This document shows, piece by piece, positions 17,247-25,876 of a DNA stretch of 64,000 bases; position 1 is the first letter of the stretch, and each line of letters begins with the position of its first letter. Position numbers and translations under genes: made by a program. The DNA comes from Peptococcaceae bacterium UBA5767. GTDB taxonomy: Bacteria; Bacillota; TC1; UBA5767. The stretch spans positions 30,900 through 94,899 of the forward strand of contig DIET01000016.1 in the NCBI GenBank assembly GCA_002418765.1, read 5' to 3'. Below the pieces are notes generated by a model. That model searched no databases, had not been told where the DNA came from, and saw nothing but the letters and a program-made list of their open reading frames with translations.

Positions 17247-18014
17247 TTATCGTTGATTCCGATCATATATGATTTTTAACCCTTTCAGTGTTAACTCTTT
17301 GTCTACTTCCTCTATCGCCTCGGTACTCTGTGCAAACAGATCTGCCAGTCCTCCCGTGGCCAAAACATGCGGTTTTTGGCCCAATTCTTCTGTAATCCGG
17401 GCCAGCAATCCTTCAATCTGTCCCAAGTAGCCATAAAATATCCCTGATTTTATGGAATCCGTTGTATTTTTACCAATGGCCCGACCAGGCCTATGGATTT
17501 CCACCTCATACAACTTGGACGTCAATCGACCCAAAGATTCCACAGACATCCTAGGTCCAGGACAAATGGCGCCACCAAGATACTCACCTTGTGCCGAAAC
17601 CACATCGAACGTAGTCGCCGTTCCAAAATCAATCACCACTGCGGCTGTTTTAAAACGCTCAAAGGCTGCAACCCCATTGGCAATACGATCCGCTCCAACC
17701 TCCCGTGGATTGTCCAATAGGATCGGCATCCCTGTCTTGATGCCAGGTCCCACAAACAATGGCTCTTTCACAAAAATATTTCGCAGCATATCACGATAAG
17801 GCTGATTCAGTTCTGGAACCACAGAGCTGACAATGGCATCATCAACAAGATCAAGGGTCAGGCTGCTCAATGCGAGCAGCCCCTTAAGTAAAATCAAATA
17901 TTCGTCTTCCGTCTTGTGCTTCACCGTCTCAATACGCCAGCTTTTCAAGATATTTTGTCCCTCACAAGCCCCAATGACGGTATTGCTGTTACCAATATCA
18001 ATAAGCAGAATCAT
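17247..18014 (-). CDS. coaX: Type III pantothenate kinase
   Basis: 255 residues of the CoaX family, ASKHA fold: the phosphate-1 motif LIDIGNSNTVIG at the N-terminus, then GADRIANGVAAF, VIDFGTATTFDVV and GGAICPGPRMSVESL, and ATGGLADLF near the end. It phosphorylates pantothenate in the first step of coenzyme A synthesis. Its ATG overlaps the stop of the S component upstream by 4 bases, linking uptake and phosphorylation of pantothenate. Confidence 0.97.
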   Translation of the reverse strand: MILLIDIGNSNTVIGACEGQNILKSWRIETVKHKTEDEYLILLKGLLALSSLTLDLVDDAIVSSVVPELNQPYRDMLRNIFVKEPLFVGPGIKTGMPILLDNPREVGADRIANGVAAFERFKTAAVVIDFGTATTFDVVSAQGEYLGGAICPGPRMSVESLGRLTSKLYEVEIHRPGRAIGKNTTDSIKSGIFYGYLGQIEGLLARITEELGQKPHVLATGGLADLFAQSTEAIEEVDKELTLKGLKIIYDRNQR

Positions 18015-18544
18015 TTTCTTTTCTCCAGATAACGCAAGATTCCCTGATAAACAAAATAAACCAAAATACCAGCCACCAAAACCTCAGGAAAGCCATGTGT
18101 CACCACCACCAGACCCGCCGTTTGCCAATTGGGCAACAAGCCTCTCCACAGAGCCAGGCCAAGAACCCCAATGGTATTGGTCAAGGTACCTACGATGGCA
18201 GCCACCACAGAGCCTGCAGCCTGTTTATGCGCCAAGGCAAACGGACGAAACGCCAGATAAGACATCAGTCCAATCAGAACACGAGGTAAAATAGCAATCA
18301 GCGGATCCGCAAACAACGGACTGGCCTGCTGAAAGAAGCTAAAGAGCCCAAAGATCAGTCCCACCATCATGCCCACAATTGGACCTTCCAAGATGGCAGC
18401 CAGAATAACTGGAATGTGCATGATGGTCGCTCGCCCAGCTGGTGAAAAAGGAATGGGAATGAATCCCAAAGAAGTGCTGCCAAGAACCATGGTGATGGCG
18501 CCCAGCAAGCCGACAATCGCAATTTGCTTGGTGTTGAATTTCAT
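18011..18544 (-). CDS. ECF transporter S component, probable pantothenate (PanT-like)
   Basis: 177 residues from the ATG at 18544 (GGAGG 4 bases upstream), with five to six hydrophobic helices and the ECF S-component N-terminus KFNTKQIAIVGLLGAITMVLG. The segment IMHIPVILAAILEGPIVGMMVGLIFGLFSF resembles PanT/folate-type substrate-binding subunits. The ATGA overlap with coaX is the main reason to propose pantothenate. It would need an EcfA-A-T module in trans; the one at 35636-38161 is the only such module in the window. Confidence 0.8.
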   Translation of the reverse strand: MKFNTKQIAIVGLLGAITMVLGSTSLGFIPIPFSPAGRATIMHIPVILAAILEGPIVGMMVGLIFGLFSFFQQASPLFADPLIAILPRVLIGLMSYLAFRPFALAHKQAAGSVVAAIVGTLTNTIGVLGLALWRGLLPNWQTAGLVVVTHGFPEVLVAGILVYFVYQGILRYLEKRK

Positions 18545-18601
18545 GATACCTCCAAACCCTGAGGGTCTAATGTACAGCCGCCTACGCGTGCCGTCTTCTA
18601 G

Positions 18602-18607
18602 AGTATA
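18602..18607 (-). promoter_or_regulatory. Possible -10 element upstream of the S component-coaX unit
   Basis: TATACT on the minus strand lies about 58 bases before the ATG and after the terminator of the preceding gene. No clear -35 matches it at 16-18 bases because that position is inside the U-tract. Confidence 0.35.
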
Positions 18608-18622
18608 GCAAAGAATCCAAAC

Positions 18623-18655
18623 AAAAAAAAGCAAAAGCCTGTGTGGCTTATGCTT
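18623..18655 (-). terminator. Terminator after island A
   Basis: An 11-base-pair stem with one mismatch (AAGCATAAGCC with GGCTTTTGCTT) is followed by eight U on the minus strand, 40 bases after the ATPase stop. It separates the nucleobase island from coaX. Confidence 0.85.
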
Positions 18656-18694
18656 TCATTCTCACTATGCGTGGTCGCAACAACAAACGTTCGT

Positions 18695-20227
18695 TTAATA
18701 AGTGGTCGCATCCAACTCGACTTTTCGGCTCCCAGCCATCATCAGACCAAGCTCTGCCACCGTTGCATCATAGACATCAACGACACCCATGATCTCACCT
18801 TCATAGATGACGGCAATCCGGTCGCTCAATGTCATGATTTCCTCCAGCTCCGTAGACACAAGCAAGATGCCTGCACCTTTTTTACGTTCTTCGAGCAACC
18901 GCTCACGAACATATTCTGTTGCTCCGATGTCCAGACCCCTTACAGGATGCGCTGCAATCAGGAATTCAGGATCACGGTCCAGCTCTCTGGCAAGCACCAT
19001 CTTCTGCTGATTTCCGCCAGAAAGACTTCCACCCATCGTCTCAATGCTGGGTGTTTTTACATTAAATGCCTTGACCATGCGCTTCGATGCATCCTCAATA
19101 ACTTTCCAGTCCAGCAGATGATTTTTGGAAAACGGCTCTTTGTAATAATCGATTAGCATCAAATTTTCCTTGATACTCATCTGGCTAATCATGCCTCTCT
19201 TATGCCGGTCAGCTGGAATATGAGCTACCCCACGGGCCAGAATATTTCTGGGATGCTCATTGGTGGAATCTGTACCCGCAATGGTGATCGTTCCGCTTGT
19301 CACTTTCCTTAAACCAGAAATGCACTCAAGCATCTCATCTTGGCCGTTGCCGTCTACACCAGCAATGCCCAAAATCTCCCCTTTTCTCACTTCCAGGGAC
19401 AATCCTTTCAGTGCCTTCACACCTTTGTCGCTCATACACTCGACTTTTTTCATCTCCAAAACGATTTCTCCCAAATCAGGAAGCCCCTCTACCCGCTGAA
19501 GGTCAATTTCGCGGCCTACCATCAGTTTGGCCAGCTGGTGCTTGTCGGTATTTCCCTTAAGCACCGTTTCACAAGATTTTCCTCCTCGCAAAACCGTAAT
19601 ACGATTGGAGATGGTCATAACCTCATTGAGTTTGTGCGAAATAAAAATAACCGTATGCCCTTCGCTCGTCAATAGCCGGATCATCTTGAACAGTTCATCC
19701 ACTTCTTGCGGCGTCAAAACCGCCGTAGGCTCATCCAGGATCAGAAGATCAGCCCCACGATAAAGCGCTTTTAAGATCTCCAGACGTTGCTGCTCTCCCA
19801 CCGTCAGGTTCTCCACCATCTGGTAAGGCTCCACTTTCATATTGTATTTCTTGGCCAGAGCTACGATCTCATCCGCCGCCTTGTCCAAATCAAGAATCTG
19901 TTTGTTCTGGGCCATACCCAGCACCACGTTTTCAATGACAGTCAAAGCCGGAATCAACATAAAATGCTGATGCACCATGCCAATGCCATGCTCGATAGCT
20001 ACCCTGGGGGAATGGATATCCACTTTCTCCCCATGCAACCAGATTTCTCCTGACGTCGGACTGTACAATCCATAAAGAATATTCATGAGGGTGGATTTAC
20101 CTGCTCCGTTTTCACCCAGCAGTGTATGGACCTCCCCCTTCTCCACGGTAAATGTAACATGATCATTTGCCAGTACGCCCGGAAACTGTTTCACAATATT
20201 TTTCATTTCCAGTATATTTTCAGCCAT
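18695..20227 (-). CDS. BMP-type ABC importer ATP-binding protein (two ABC domains)
   Basis: 510 residues, the full length of the NupO/YufO family. Domain 1 carries Walker A GENGAGKST, LTVGEQQR and LILDEPTAVL; domain 2 carries the degenerate GVDGNGQDE loop, SLSGGNQQK and a weakened Walker B (FLIAAHPVRGLD), as in the family. It energises the two permeases encoded 0.8 kb upstream. It is the last gene of island A, separated from the permeases by the flavoprotein gene. A paralogue starts at 806. Confidence 0.95.
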   Translation of the reverse strand: MAENILEMKNIVKQFPGVLANDHVTFTVEKGEVHTLLGENGAGKSTLMNILYGLYSPTSGEIWLHGEKVDIHSPRVAIEHGIGMVHQHFMLIPALTVIENVVLGMAQNKQILDLDKAADEIVALAKKYNMKVEPYQMVENLTVGEQQRLEILKALYRGADLLILDEPTAVLTPQEVDELFKMIRLLTSEGHTVIFISHKLNEVMTISNRITVLRGGKSCETVLKGNTDKHQLAKLMVGREIDLQRVEGLPDLGEIVLEMKKVECMSDKGVKALKGLSLEVRKGEILGIAGVDGNGQDEMLECISGLRKVTSGTITIAGTDSTNEHPRNILARGVAHIPADRHKRGMISQMSIKENLMLIDYYKEPFSKNHLLDWKVIEDASKRMVKAFNVKTPSIETMGGSLSGGNQQKMVLARELDRDPEFLIAAHPVRGLDIGATEYVRERLLEERKKGAGILLVSTELEEIMTLSDRIAVIYEGEIMGVVDVYDATVAELGLMMAGSRKVELDATTY

Positions 20228-20249
20228 TGGTTATCCCCCAAATCATCTT

Positions 20250-20921
20250 TTAGTGGTCACGAATCGGTGACTTATCATCCGAGAAAAGAGAAAGCTCCTT
20301 CTTCATGGCTTCCCATGCTTCTCTACCATGTGTTGTAAGCATCACGGCTTCGGCAACACCCAGTCCCAATCGTTTAATCGTATCATATCCCGTTGTATCT
20401 TCTCGTACTCCGTCAACCTTATTATCCTTGGTCCAAACCGTACCGCCATTGTAACAACCACCCAAACCGCCACTCACCAGCATTTCATGCATCAAATAAT
20501 AATTGATGATGGCCAAGTTGGTCATCTCCTGTCCTCCGTGTCTGGTTCCACCTGTCGAAAGCGCAGCTCCCACCTTATTCTGAAGATAACCGGGATGAAC
20601 CAAATACATGGGACGGAGACGATTGAACACCGCTGCCAATTGTGCAGATACATTCATATCATAAACCGGTGAGCCAATGATAAAGCCATCCGCCTTCAGA
20701 ATCAATGCTTCCAGCTCCTGTAGATCGTCTTGAATGATGCACATGCTTTTATTGCGAATACAAGCATCACAGTGTACACAATACCCGATTTTCTTGCCGC
20801 GCACGGTCCAGTAAATCGTTTCTATGCCTGGAATCTTTTCGGCCTCACTCAATGCCTCTCTGACCGCAAAATCTGTAGCCCCTTTACGCGGGCTCCCACT
20901 TATTCCCAATATGGTTGGCAT
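20250..20921 (-). CDS. Iron-sulfur flavoprotein (Isf-like NADPH-dependent FMN reductase family)
   Basis: 223 residues with a flavodoxin-like fold: the FMN phosphate loop SGSPRKGATDF is at residues 8-18 and IIGSPVYDMNVSAQL holds the second flavin contact. Residues 48-61 contain the compact cysteine set C-x2-C-x2-C-x6-C characteristic of Isf, which binds a [4Fe-4S] cluster. Isf passes electrons between ferredoxin-type donors and FMN. The ATG at 20921 has AGGAGG upstream. It lies inside the xanthine dehydrogenase/nucleoside importer operon, where a FAD subunit is lacking, so it may be the electron acceptor of the dehydrogenase. That role is inference. Confidence 0.85.
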   Translation of the reverse strand: MPTILGISGSPRKGATDFAVREALSEAEKIPGIETIYWTVRGKKIGYCVHCDACIRNKSMCIIQDDLQELEALILKADGFIIGSPVYDMNVSAQLAAVFNRLRPMYLVHPGYLQNKVGAALSTGGTRHGGQEMTNLAIINYYLMHEMLVSGGLGGCYNGGTVWTKDNKVDGVREDTTGYDTIKRLGLGVAEAVMLTTHGREAWEAMKKELSLFSDDKSPIRDH

Positions 20922-20987
20922 CGTTACCTCCTTTTTCATGCTCGCAGAAGAAATCAATCTATCCTTCTGCCTTATACACCTGACTGA

Positions 20988-21914
20988 CTAGTCTTTTTCA
21001 TACGGTTGGGCATTGGCTGCAGGTGCTCTGGACTTACCCACGAACCCAGCCAAAGCAAAAATGGTCAAAGCGTATGGTAGCATCAGGAGAAACTGAAACG
21101 GAATGGCTGTCCCTGCCGCCTGAAGTCTAAACTGAATGGCCTCGGCAGCACCAAACACCAACCCTGCCAGTAAAATCCCTTTGGGAGAGTACTTGCCAAA
21201 AACCACTGCTGCCAGAGCCATAAAGCCTCGACCTGCCACCATGTTTTCTGTGAAAAAGCTAAGCAGACCCAGTGATACGTAAGCACCGGCCAATCCACTG
21301 AACAAGCCTGATACAAGGATCGTGATGTAGCGAACCAAATAGACGTTGATTCCTACCGTGTCACAAGCCTTGGGGTGTTCCCCGACGGCACGGACCTTTA
21401 AACCAATGTCTGTCTTGAACATGATGAAACTGGCTATCGGTACCAGAATAATAGCCAAATATACCAATGCGTTCTGTCTAAAAAATGCTTGTCCGATAAA
21501 AGGTATCTGCGACAACACAGGAATCGCAATAATACTGAAGGAGTCAATGGCAGGAGGTGCTGTGTTCAGGCCAAACAAGGTTCTGGCAAAGGTGGTCGTC
21601 AAGCCTAGTCCCAAAATATTGATAGCCGCACCGATAACAATCTGATCCGCTTTCACAGTGACAGAAAGATAAGCAAAAATCAGAGAAATAATGCTCGCCA
21701 TGGCCATGGCGAACAGCGCACCGTACCAAGCAGATCCAAACCACCAGGATCCGGCCACACCGGCCAAAGCGCCCACCAGCATCATACCTTCCACACCAAT
21801 GTTGACAATACCCGCTCTAGAACTGAATACCAAACCCATGCCAGCCAAAATCAATGGCGTCGCCGTTCTAAAATCCGCTGCTATGAAACTAGCTATCGAT
21901 GTCAGTATTTCCAT
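20988..21914 (-). CDS. BMP-type ABC importer permease (NupQ-like)
   Basis: 308 residues from the ATG at 21914 (GGGAGG 8 bases upstream), starting 26 bases inside the preceding permease gene. The motif VNIGVEGMMLVGALAG near residue 40 identifies the NupQ/YufQ subunit, with eight or more hydrophobic helices. The overlap implies coupled translation and equimolar permease subunits. It is about as similar in layout to the 827-1777 permease as expected for an old duplication. Confidence 0.94.
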   Translation of the reverse strand: MEILTSIASFIAADFRTATPLILAGMGLVFSSRAGIVNIGVEGMMLVGALAGVAGSWWFGSAWYGALFAMAMASIISLIFAYLSVTVKADQIVIGAAINILGLGLTTTFARTLFGLNTAPPAIDSFSIIAIPVLSQIPFIGQAFFRQNALVYLAIILVPIASFIMFKTDIGLKVRAVGEHPKACDTVGINVYLVRYITILVSGLFSGLAGAYVSLGLLSFFTENMVAGRGFMALAAVVFGKYSPKGILLAGLVFGAAEAIQFRLQAAGTAIPFQFLLMLPYALTIFALAGFVGKSRAPAANAQPYEKD

Positions 21915-23010
21915 TGTTCGTACCTCCCTCTCTAGCTTGTTTTTCCAACTTACGCTTGTTGTAAGCCTTGGTAAAATATCCACTGGAAATAACAAATATG
22001 ATTACAAATGCCTGAATGATATAAATAATGGCGATGGGTACCCGCGCTAGCATTTGCATCATGTTGGCACCACTTCGCAAAATACCGAAGAGAATCCCGG
22101 CAATCAGAATACCCACAGGAGTTCCGCCACCGAGCAAGGCCACTGCAATACCGTCAAAACCATACCCTGGTGAAAAAGCCTGGAACATTCTAAGCTGGAT
22201 GCCCAAAATCTCCGAAGTACCTGCCAGTCCTGCGAAACCACCGGCAATAAACATGGCCAGCAAGGCATTTTTGGTGGGGTTGATGCCAGCATATTCCGCT
22301 GCCGTAGGATTCAGACCCACAACCCGGGTTTCATAACCTGTGGTCGTTTTCCACAGGAAGAAATAATAGAATAAAATAGCCAACAAAGCAATAATGAAAC
22401 CCAAGTGCAATCTGGTTCCCGGCACAATTTTGGGTAAGATAGCAGATAGCTGGGCCTGAGGAGTCTGAGGGAAATTGCCTGGTGGTTCAATCATAGGCCC
22501 CGTCACCAAAAAGCTCAAAAAATGTACCGCAATGTAGTTGAGCATGATGGTCGTGATGACCTCAGAAGCACCAAAACGCACCTTTAACCAGCCTGCCAGC
22601 AAACCCCATAATCCACCGCCGATAAAACCAGCTGATATCGCCACAGGCAAATGGATAATCATCGGCAGACCCGTCAGATAAATGGCCAGCGTTGTCGAAA
22701 AGATAGCGCCCGCATACAACTGCCCTTCCGCACCCAGATTAACCAGACCACATCGTGCTGCAAAAGCATAGCTTAACGCCGTAAAAATGAGTGGTGTAGT
22801 TTTTACCAGTGTTTCTGCCATGGAATTCACATTGCTTAGCGAACCCATAAACAAACTCTTATAAGCGATCCAAGGATCTACACCGATAAACGCGATGACA
22901 CCTGCTCCTATCAGAAGCGCTGCCAGGACTGCAACAAATGGAATACCTAACTTGAGCAGCAATTCCTTGCTGCCACTTGATTTTTTCTCTTCCAAGTCGT
23001 TCCCCCCCAT
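21889..23010 (-). CDS. BMP-type ABC importer permease (NupP-like)
   Basis: Up to 373 residues; NupP/YufP-type permease with an N-terminal anchor helix and the VNLGAEGQLYAGA loop near residue 85. The ATG at 23010 has no ribosome binding site; a TTG at 22995 with GGGGGG 6 bases upstream is a reasonable alternative, giving 368 residues. It follows the molybdenum subunit gene by 22 bases, so the importer is part of the dehydrogenase operon and probably brings in its substrate or a precursor nucleoside. Confidence 0.93.
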   Translation of the reverse strand: MGGNDLEEKKSSGSKELLLKLGIPFVAVLAALLIGAGVIAFIGVDPWIAYKSLFMGSLSNVNSMAETLVKTTPLIFTALSYAFAARCGLVNLGAEGQLYAGAIFSTTLAIYLTGLPMIIHLPVAISAGFIGGGLWGLLAGWLKVRFGASEVITTIMLNYIAVHFLSFLVTGPMIEPPGNFPQTPQAQLSAILPKIVPGTRLHLGFIIALLAILFYYFFLWKTTTGYETRVVGLNPTAAEYAGINPTKNALLAMFIAGGFAGLAGTSEILGIQLRMFQAFSPGYGFDGIAVALLGGGTPVGILIAGILFGILRSGANMMQMLARVPIAIIYIIQAFVIIFVISSGYFTKAYNKRKLEKQAREGGTNNGNTDIDS

Positions 23011-23032
23011 ACATCTGTCTTTTTTTTGAATC

Positions 23033-25330
23033 TTACGATTCTAATGTTTCCATCAATTTTATGCCCTCAACATCGATTGGCATGGTGTGGAAATCATAAC
23101 CCAAAGCATCAGCTACAGCATTGACAACGGCTGGAGCCACTGGCACCGTGGCACATTCGCCAATACTTTTCCCTCCATAGGGTCCGGGGCTGTCCCCTTC
23201 TTCCACGAAGTCAATCTTTATTTCAGGCATCATGGATGCCGTGAACATCTTGTATTTCTTCAAATTGTTGTTGATCAGCCTGCCTTGGTCGTCAAAGGTC
23301 ATTTGCTCCGAAAGCGCATAGCCCAGACCCATCTGGATACCGCCTTCTAGTTGCCCTTCTAGAGACATTCTGTTGATGGCTTTGCCTACATCATGGACAG
23401 CGACATAATCCAGAAGATGCACTTCTTTCGTCTGGGTATCAACTTCCACCTGTACAAAGTGAGCGCCAAACGAAGTTCTTGCAGCCAGAGATCCAAAGGA
23501 GACCTGTGCCAGCATATCCGTCTCATGTTCTCGTTGTGCATAGACAAAAATCTCCTGGAATGAAGCCTCTTTGCCCAGCGTACTACGCACCTTGCGGTAG
23601 GGCACGAGGCTCAAATTCTCCACAGGCTCTTGGAACATAGCAGATGCCATCTCAATAATCAAATCTTTCATGGCATAAGCCAATTTCAAACAAGCAGAAC
23701 CTGTTACAAATATACCACGACTGGAGTAATCCCCCAAATTCCATGGTGTCAGATCCGTATCCGCTTCCACTGCGGAGATATCGTTCACCTGAGCCTGTAA
23801 TTCCTCTGCCACAATCATCATCTGTGAAGTAATCAAAGAATTTCCCATGTCATGGGTGCCCGTTTCCAGAACAAAGGTCCCATCATCATTCATCTTCAAT
23901 CGAAGCCCGATGAAATCGCGGTGAGCTCCATAGACACCATTGCCATGGCAACCGATGGCAAAACCAACACCCCTCTTCACGTTTCGCCTAGAATCGGTTT
24001 GTTCCTGCTTATCCGTCCCATTATTTATCGTATTCTTATTTTCTTTCCACTTAAGCTTGTCTTCCCAGCCGAAAAGCTCCATGCCTCGCTCCATGCAATC
24101 CAGCGGTCTGGGGCTCCCCATTTTCACAGGATCCACCGTTTCCGGTGTAACCAAATTTTTCCGTTGCAAGGTCACAATATCCATGTCCAAACGCTTGGCG
24201 ATGGCATGCAGTTGACGCTGTTGGGCAAAGATTGCCTGTGGCGAACCATATCCTCGCATGGCTCCTGCAATGGGAAGGTTGGTCAATACCGCCGCCCCCG
24301 TATAGGAAATATTGGGGATGCGATAACTCTTGAATACCTTGTGGCTCATGGCGCCCACTACATTGTAGGCAGAACCCACATAAGCCCCCGTATTGGTAAG
24401 CACATCATAAGCCTGTGCTACAATCGTGCCATCCTTGTTGATTCCTGTTTTCAGACGAATCTTGGCCCCATGTCTGGTACGCGAGGCCACCAACGTCTCT
24501 TTACGGGTAAAATTGAGCATTACTGGTTGACGGGTCATCATGGACAATGCTGCTGCAGGCCCTTCCAAAACAGCTGGAATTTTACTCCCAAAGGCGCCGC
24601 CCAACGTCGGTTTGATGACGCGCACCTTGCTTTGAGGAAGGTCAAACACATCACTGAGAATATTACGGATCGCAAAACTGTTTTGGGTACTCGAATACAC
24701 AGTCAGCTTCCCCTCATCATCAAAATCAGCAATGCTGACATGATTTTCCATGGCCATAGGAGAAACAATGGGGGTTTCGTATTCGTCTTCGAATATAAAA
24801 TCAGCTTCCCGGAAGCCTTTTTCCACATCACCCACACTGACTTTGATTTCATTCAAGTGATTGCTCACGTTGTCGTGCAATTGTATGGCACCTTCTGCCA
24901 TGGCTTCTTCTATACTCAATACGGCAGGAAGCTCCTCATATTCCACACGAATCAGTTTGGCAGCTTTGTCTGCCGTTTTTTGGTCCACAGCAGCCACGGC
25001 GCAAATACGATCTCCGACAAAGCGTACTGTTTGGGAAAAAATAGTCTCTGTCTTTGGAATATCATGATCTACAAAACGAAGAGCACTATTGTATTTTTTG
25101 GAGGAAGTATTAAAAGGAGTGGCAATAGCCCGAACGCCTTCTAATTTTTCAGCTTCTGACGTATCAATGCTCAACACACGTGCATGCGCTTTATCAGACA
25201 ATACCAATTTGCCATACAACATGTGAGGAAGCTTGATATCCCCTGTATATCTGGTTTTTCCCGTCACTTTGTTTTTGGCGTCAAATATGGGAACACCCGA
25301 TCCAATGAGCCGCCATTCTTTGTTATTCAT
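23033..25330 (-). CDS. Xanthine dehydrogenase-like molybdenum-binding subunit
   Basis: 765 residues, the size of XdhA/PucD large subunits. The N-terminal a/b hammerhead domain (KVTGKTRYTGDIKLPHMLYG...) is followed by the molybdopterin-binding domains with TLGGAFGSK, AMRGYGSPQ (substrate arginine equivalent) and the C-terminal GGKSIGEC segment whose glutamate is the catalytic base of the family. It should hydroxylate a purine or other N-heterocycle with water as oxygen donor. The ATG at 25330 follows AGGAAAG and overlaps the Fe-S subunit gene by 8 bases. No FAD (CoxM/XdhB) subunit gene is adjacent. Substrate is not certain. Confidence 0.93.
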   Translation of the reverse strand: MNNKEWRLIGSGVPIFDAKNKVTGKTRYTGDIKLPHMLYGKLVLSDKAHARVLSIDTSEAEKLEGVRAIATPFNTSSKKYNSALRFVDHDIPKTETIFSQTVRFVGDRICAVAAVDQKTADKAAKLIRVEYEELPAVLSIEEAMAEGAIQLHDNVSNHLNEIKVSVGDVEKGFREADFIFEDEYETPIVSPMAMENHVSIADFDDEGKLTVYSSTQNSFAIRNILSDVFDLPQSKVRVIKPTLGGAFGSKIPAVLEGPAAALSMMTRQPVMLNFTRKETLVASRTRHGAKIRLKTGINKDGTIVAQAYDVLTNTGAYVGSAYNVVGAMSHKVFKSYRIPNISYTGAAVLTNLPIAGAMRGYGSPQAIFAQQRQLHAIAKRLDMDIVTLQRKNLVTPETVDPVKMGSPRPLDCMERGMELFGWEDKLKWKENKNTINNGTDKQEQTDSRRNVKRGVGFAIGCHGNGVYGAHRDFIGLRLKMNDDGTFVLETGTHDMGNSLITSQMMIVAEELQAQVNDISAVEADTDLTPWNLGDYSSRGIFVTGSACLKLAYAMKDLIIEMASAMFQEPVENLSLVPYRKVRSTLGKEASFQEIFVYAQREHETDMLAQVSFGSLAARTSFGAHFVQVEVDTQTKEVHLLDYVAVHDVGKAINRMSLEGQLEGGIQMGLGYALSEQMTFDDQGRLINNNLKKYKMFTASMMPEIKIDFVEEGDSPGPYGGKSIGECATVPVAPAVVNAVADALGYDFHTMPIDVEGIKLMETLES

Positions 25331-25805
25331 GATCATCTTTCCTCATCATTTCAGCTGCCTCTTCAATGGCATCCACAATTTTCACATAACCGGTGCACCG
25401 GCAAAGGTTGTTGTCCAAAGCTTTTCTAATTTCATCTCGACTTGGTTTGGGATTGACATCTAAAAGGGCCTTGGCTGATATGATCATCCCTGGCGTACAA
25501 AATCCGCACTGCACAGCTCCTTTTTCCACGAAAGCAGTCTGCAAAGGATGTAGATTCCCCGCATCAGCAATACCTTCAATGGTGATAATGGTCTTACCAG
25601 CGCACCGATGTGCCAAAGTGGTACATGCATTGACGGCTACACCATCCAACAAGACCTTACAGGCACCACAATCGCCGGTGCTACAGCCTTCCTTAGGACC
25701 GGTAATATCCAAGCGGTAACGCAAAACAGACAACAATGTTTCATTTTTCTCCACCTGAAAAATCTGGTAATTCCTATGATTGATATTCAGTATCAATGGT
25801 TCCAT
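25323..25805 (-). CDS. Xanthine dehydrogenase-like [2Fe-2S] subunit
   Basis: 160 residues with the two [2Fe-2S] domains of the XdhC/CoxS family. The plant-ferredoxin-like cluster uses C41, C46, C49 and C61 (CSTGDCGAC...AC), the helical domain C100, C103, C135 and C137 (CGFC...CRC). It relays electrons from the molybdenum centre. AAGGA lies before the ATG. It is the first enzyme gene after the LacI regulator and overlaps the large subunit gene. Confidence 0.95.
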   Translation of the reverse strand: MEPLILNINHRNYQIFQVEKNETLLSVLRYRLDITGPKEGCSTGDCGACKVLLDGVAVNACTTLAHRCAGKTIITIEGIADAGNLHPLQTAFVEKGAVQCGFCTPGMIISAKALLDVNPKPSRDEIRKALDNNLCRCTGYVKIVDAIEEAAEMMRKDDHE

Positions 25806-25823
25806 GAATTTGTCCTTTCTTTC

Positions 25824-25863
25824 GGTGGTTTACACTCCGCCCGTGAAGACGGAGTGTTTCACC
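25824..25863 (-). promoter_or_regulatory. Stable leader hairpin before the Fe-S subunit gene
   Basis: An 8-base perfect stem (ACACTCCG/CGGAGTGT) with a 10-base loop is extended by an outer GGTGG/TCACC pairing across small bulges. It fills most of the 71-base gap between the LacI gene and the Fe-S subunit and ends about 20 bases before the ribosome binding site. No U-tract follows. It may be an mRNA processing or stability element; I do not recognise it as a known riboswitch. Confidence 0.5.
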
Positions 25864-25876
25864 AATAGAGGTAAAG

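Noticed and set aside
23852..25144. Long plus-strand open frame of 430 codons inside the molybdenum subunit gene
   Set aside because: It is antisense to a gene with clear family motifs throughout, has no ribosome binding site and its product has no recognisable fold.
25824..25863. Terminator of the LacI gene
   Set aside because: No U-tract follows the stem on the minus strand, so it is listed as an unassigned leader hairpin.
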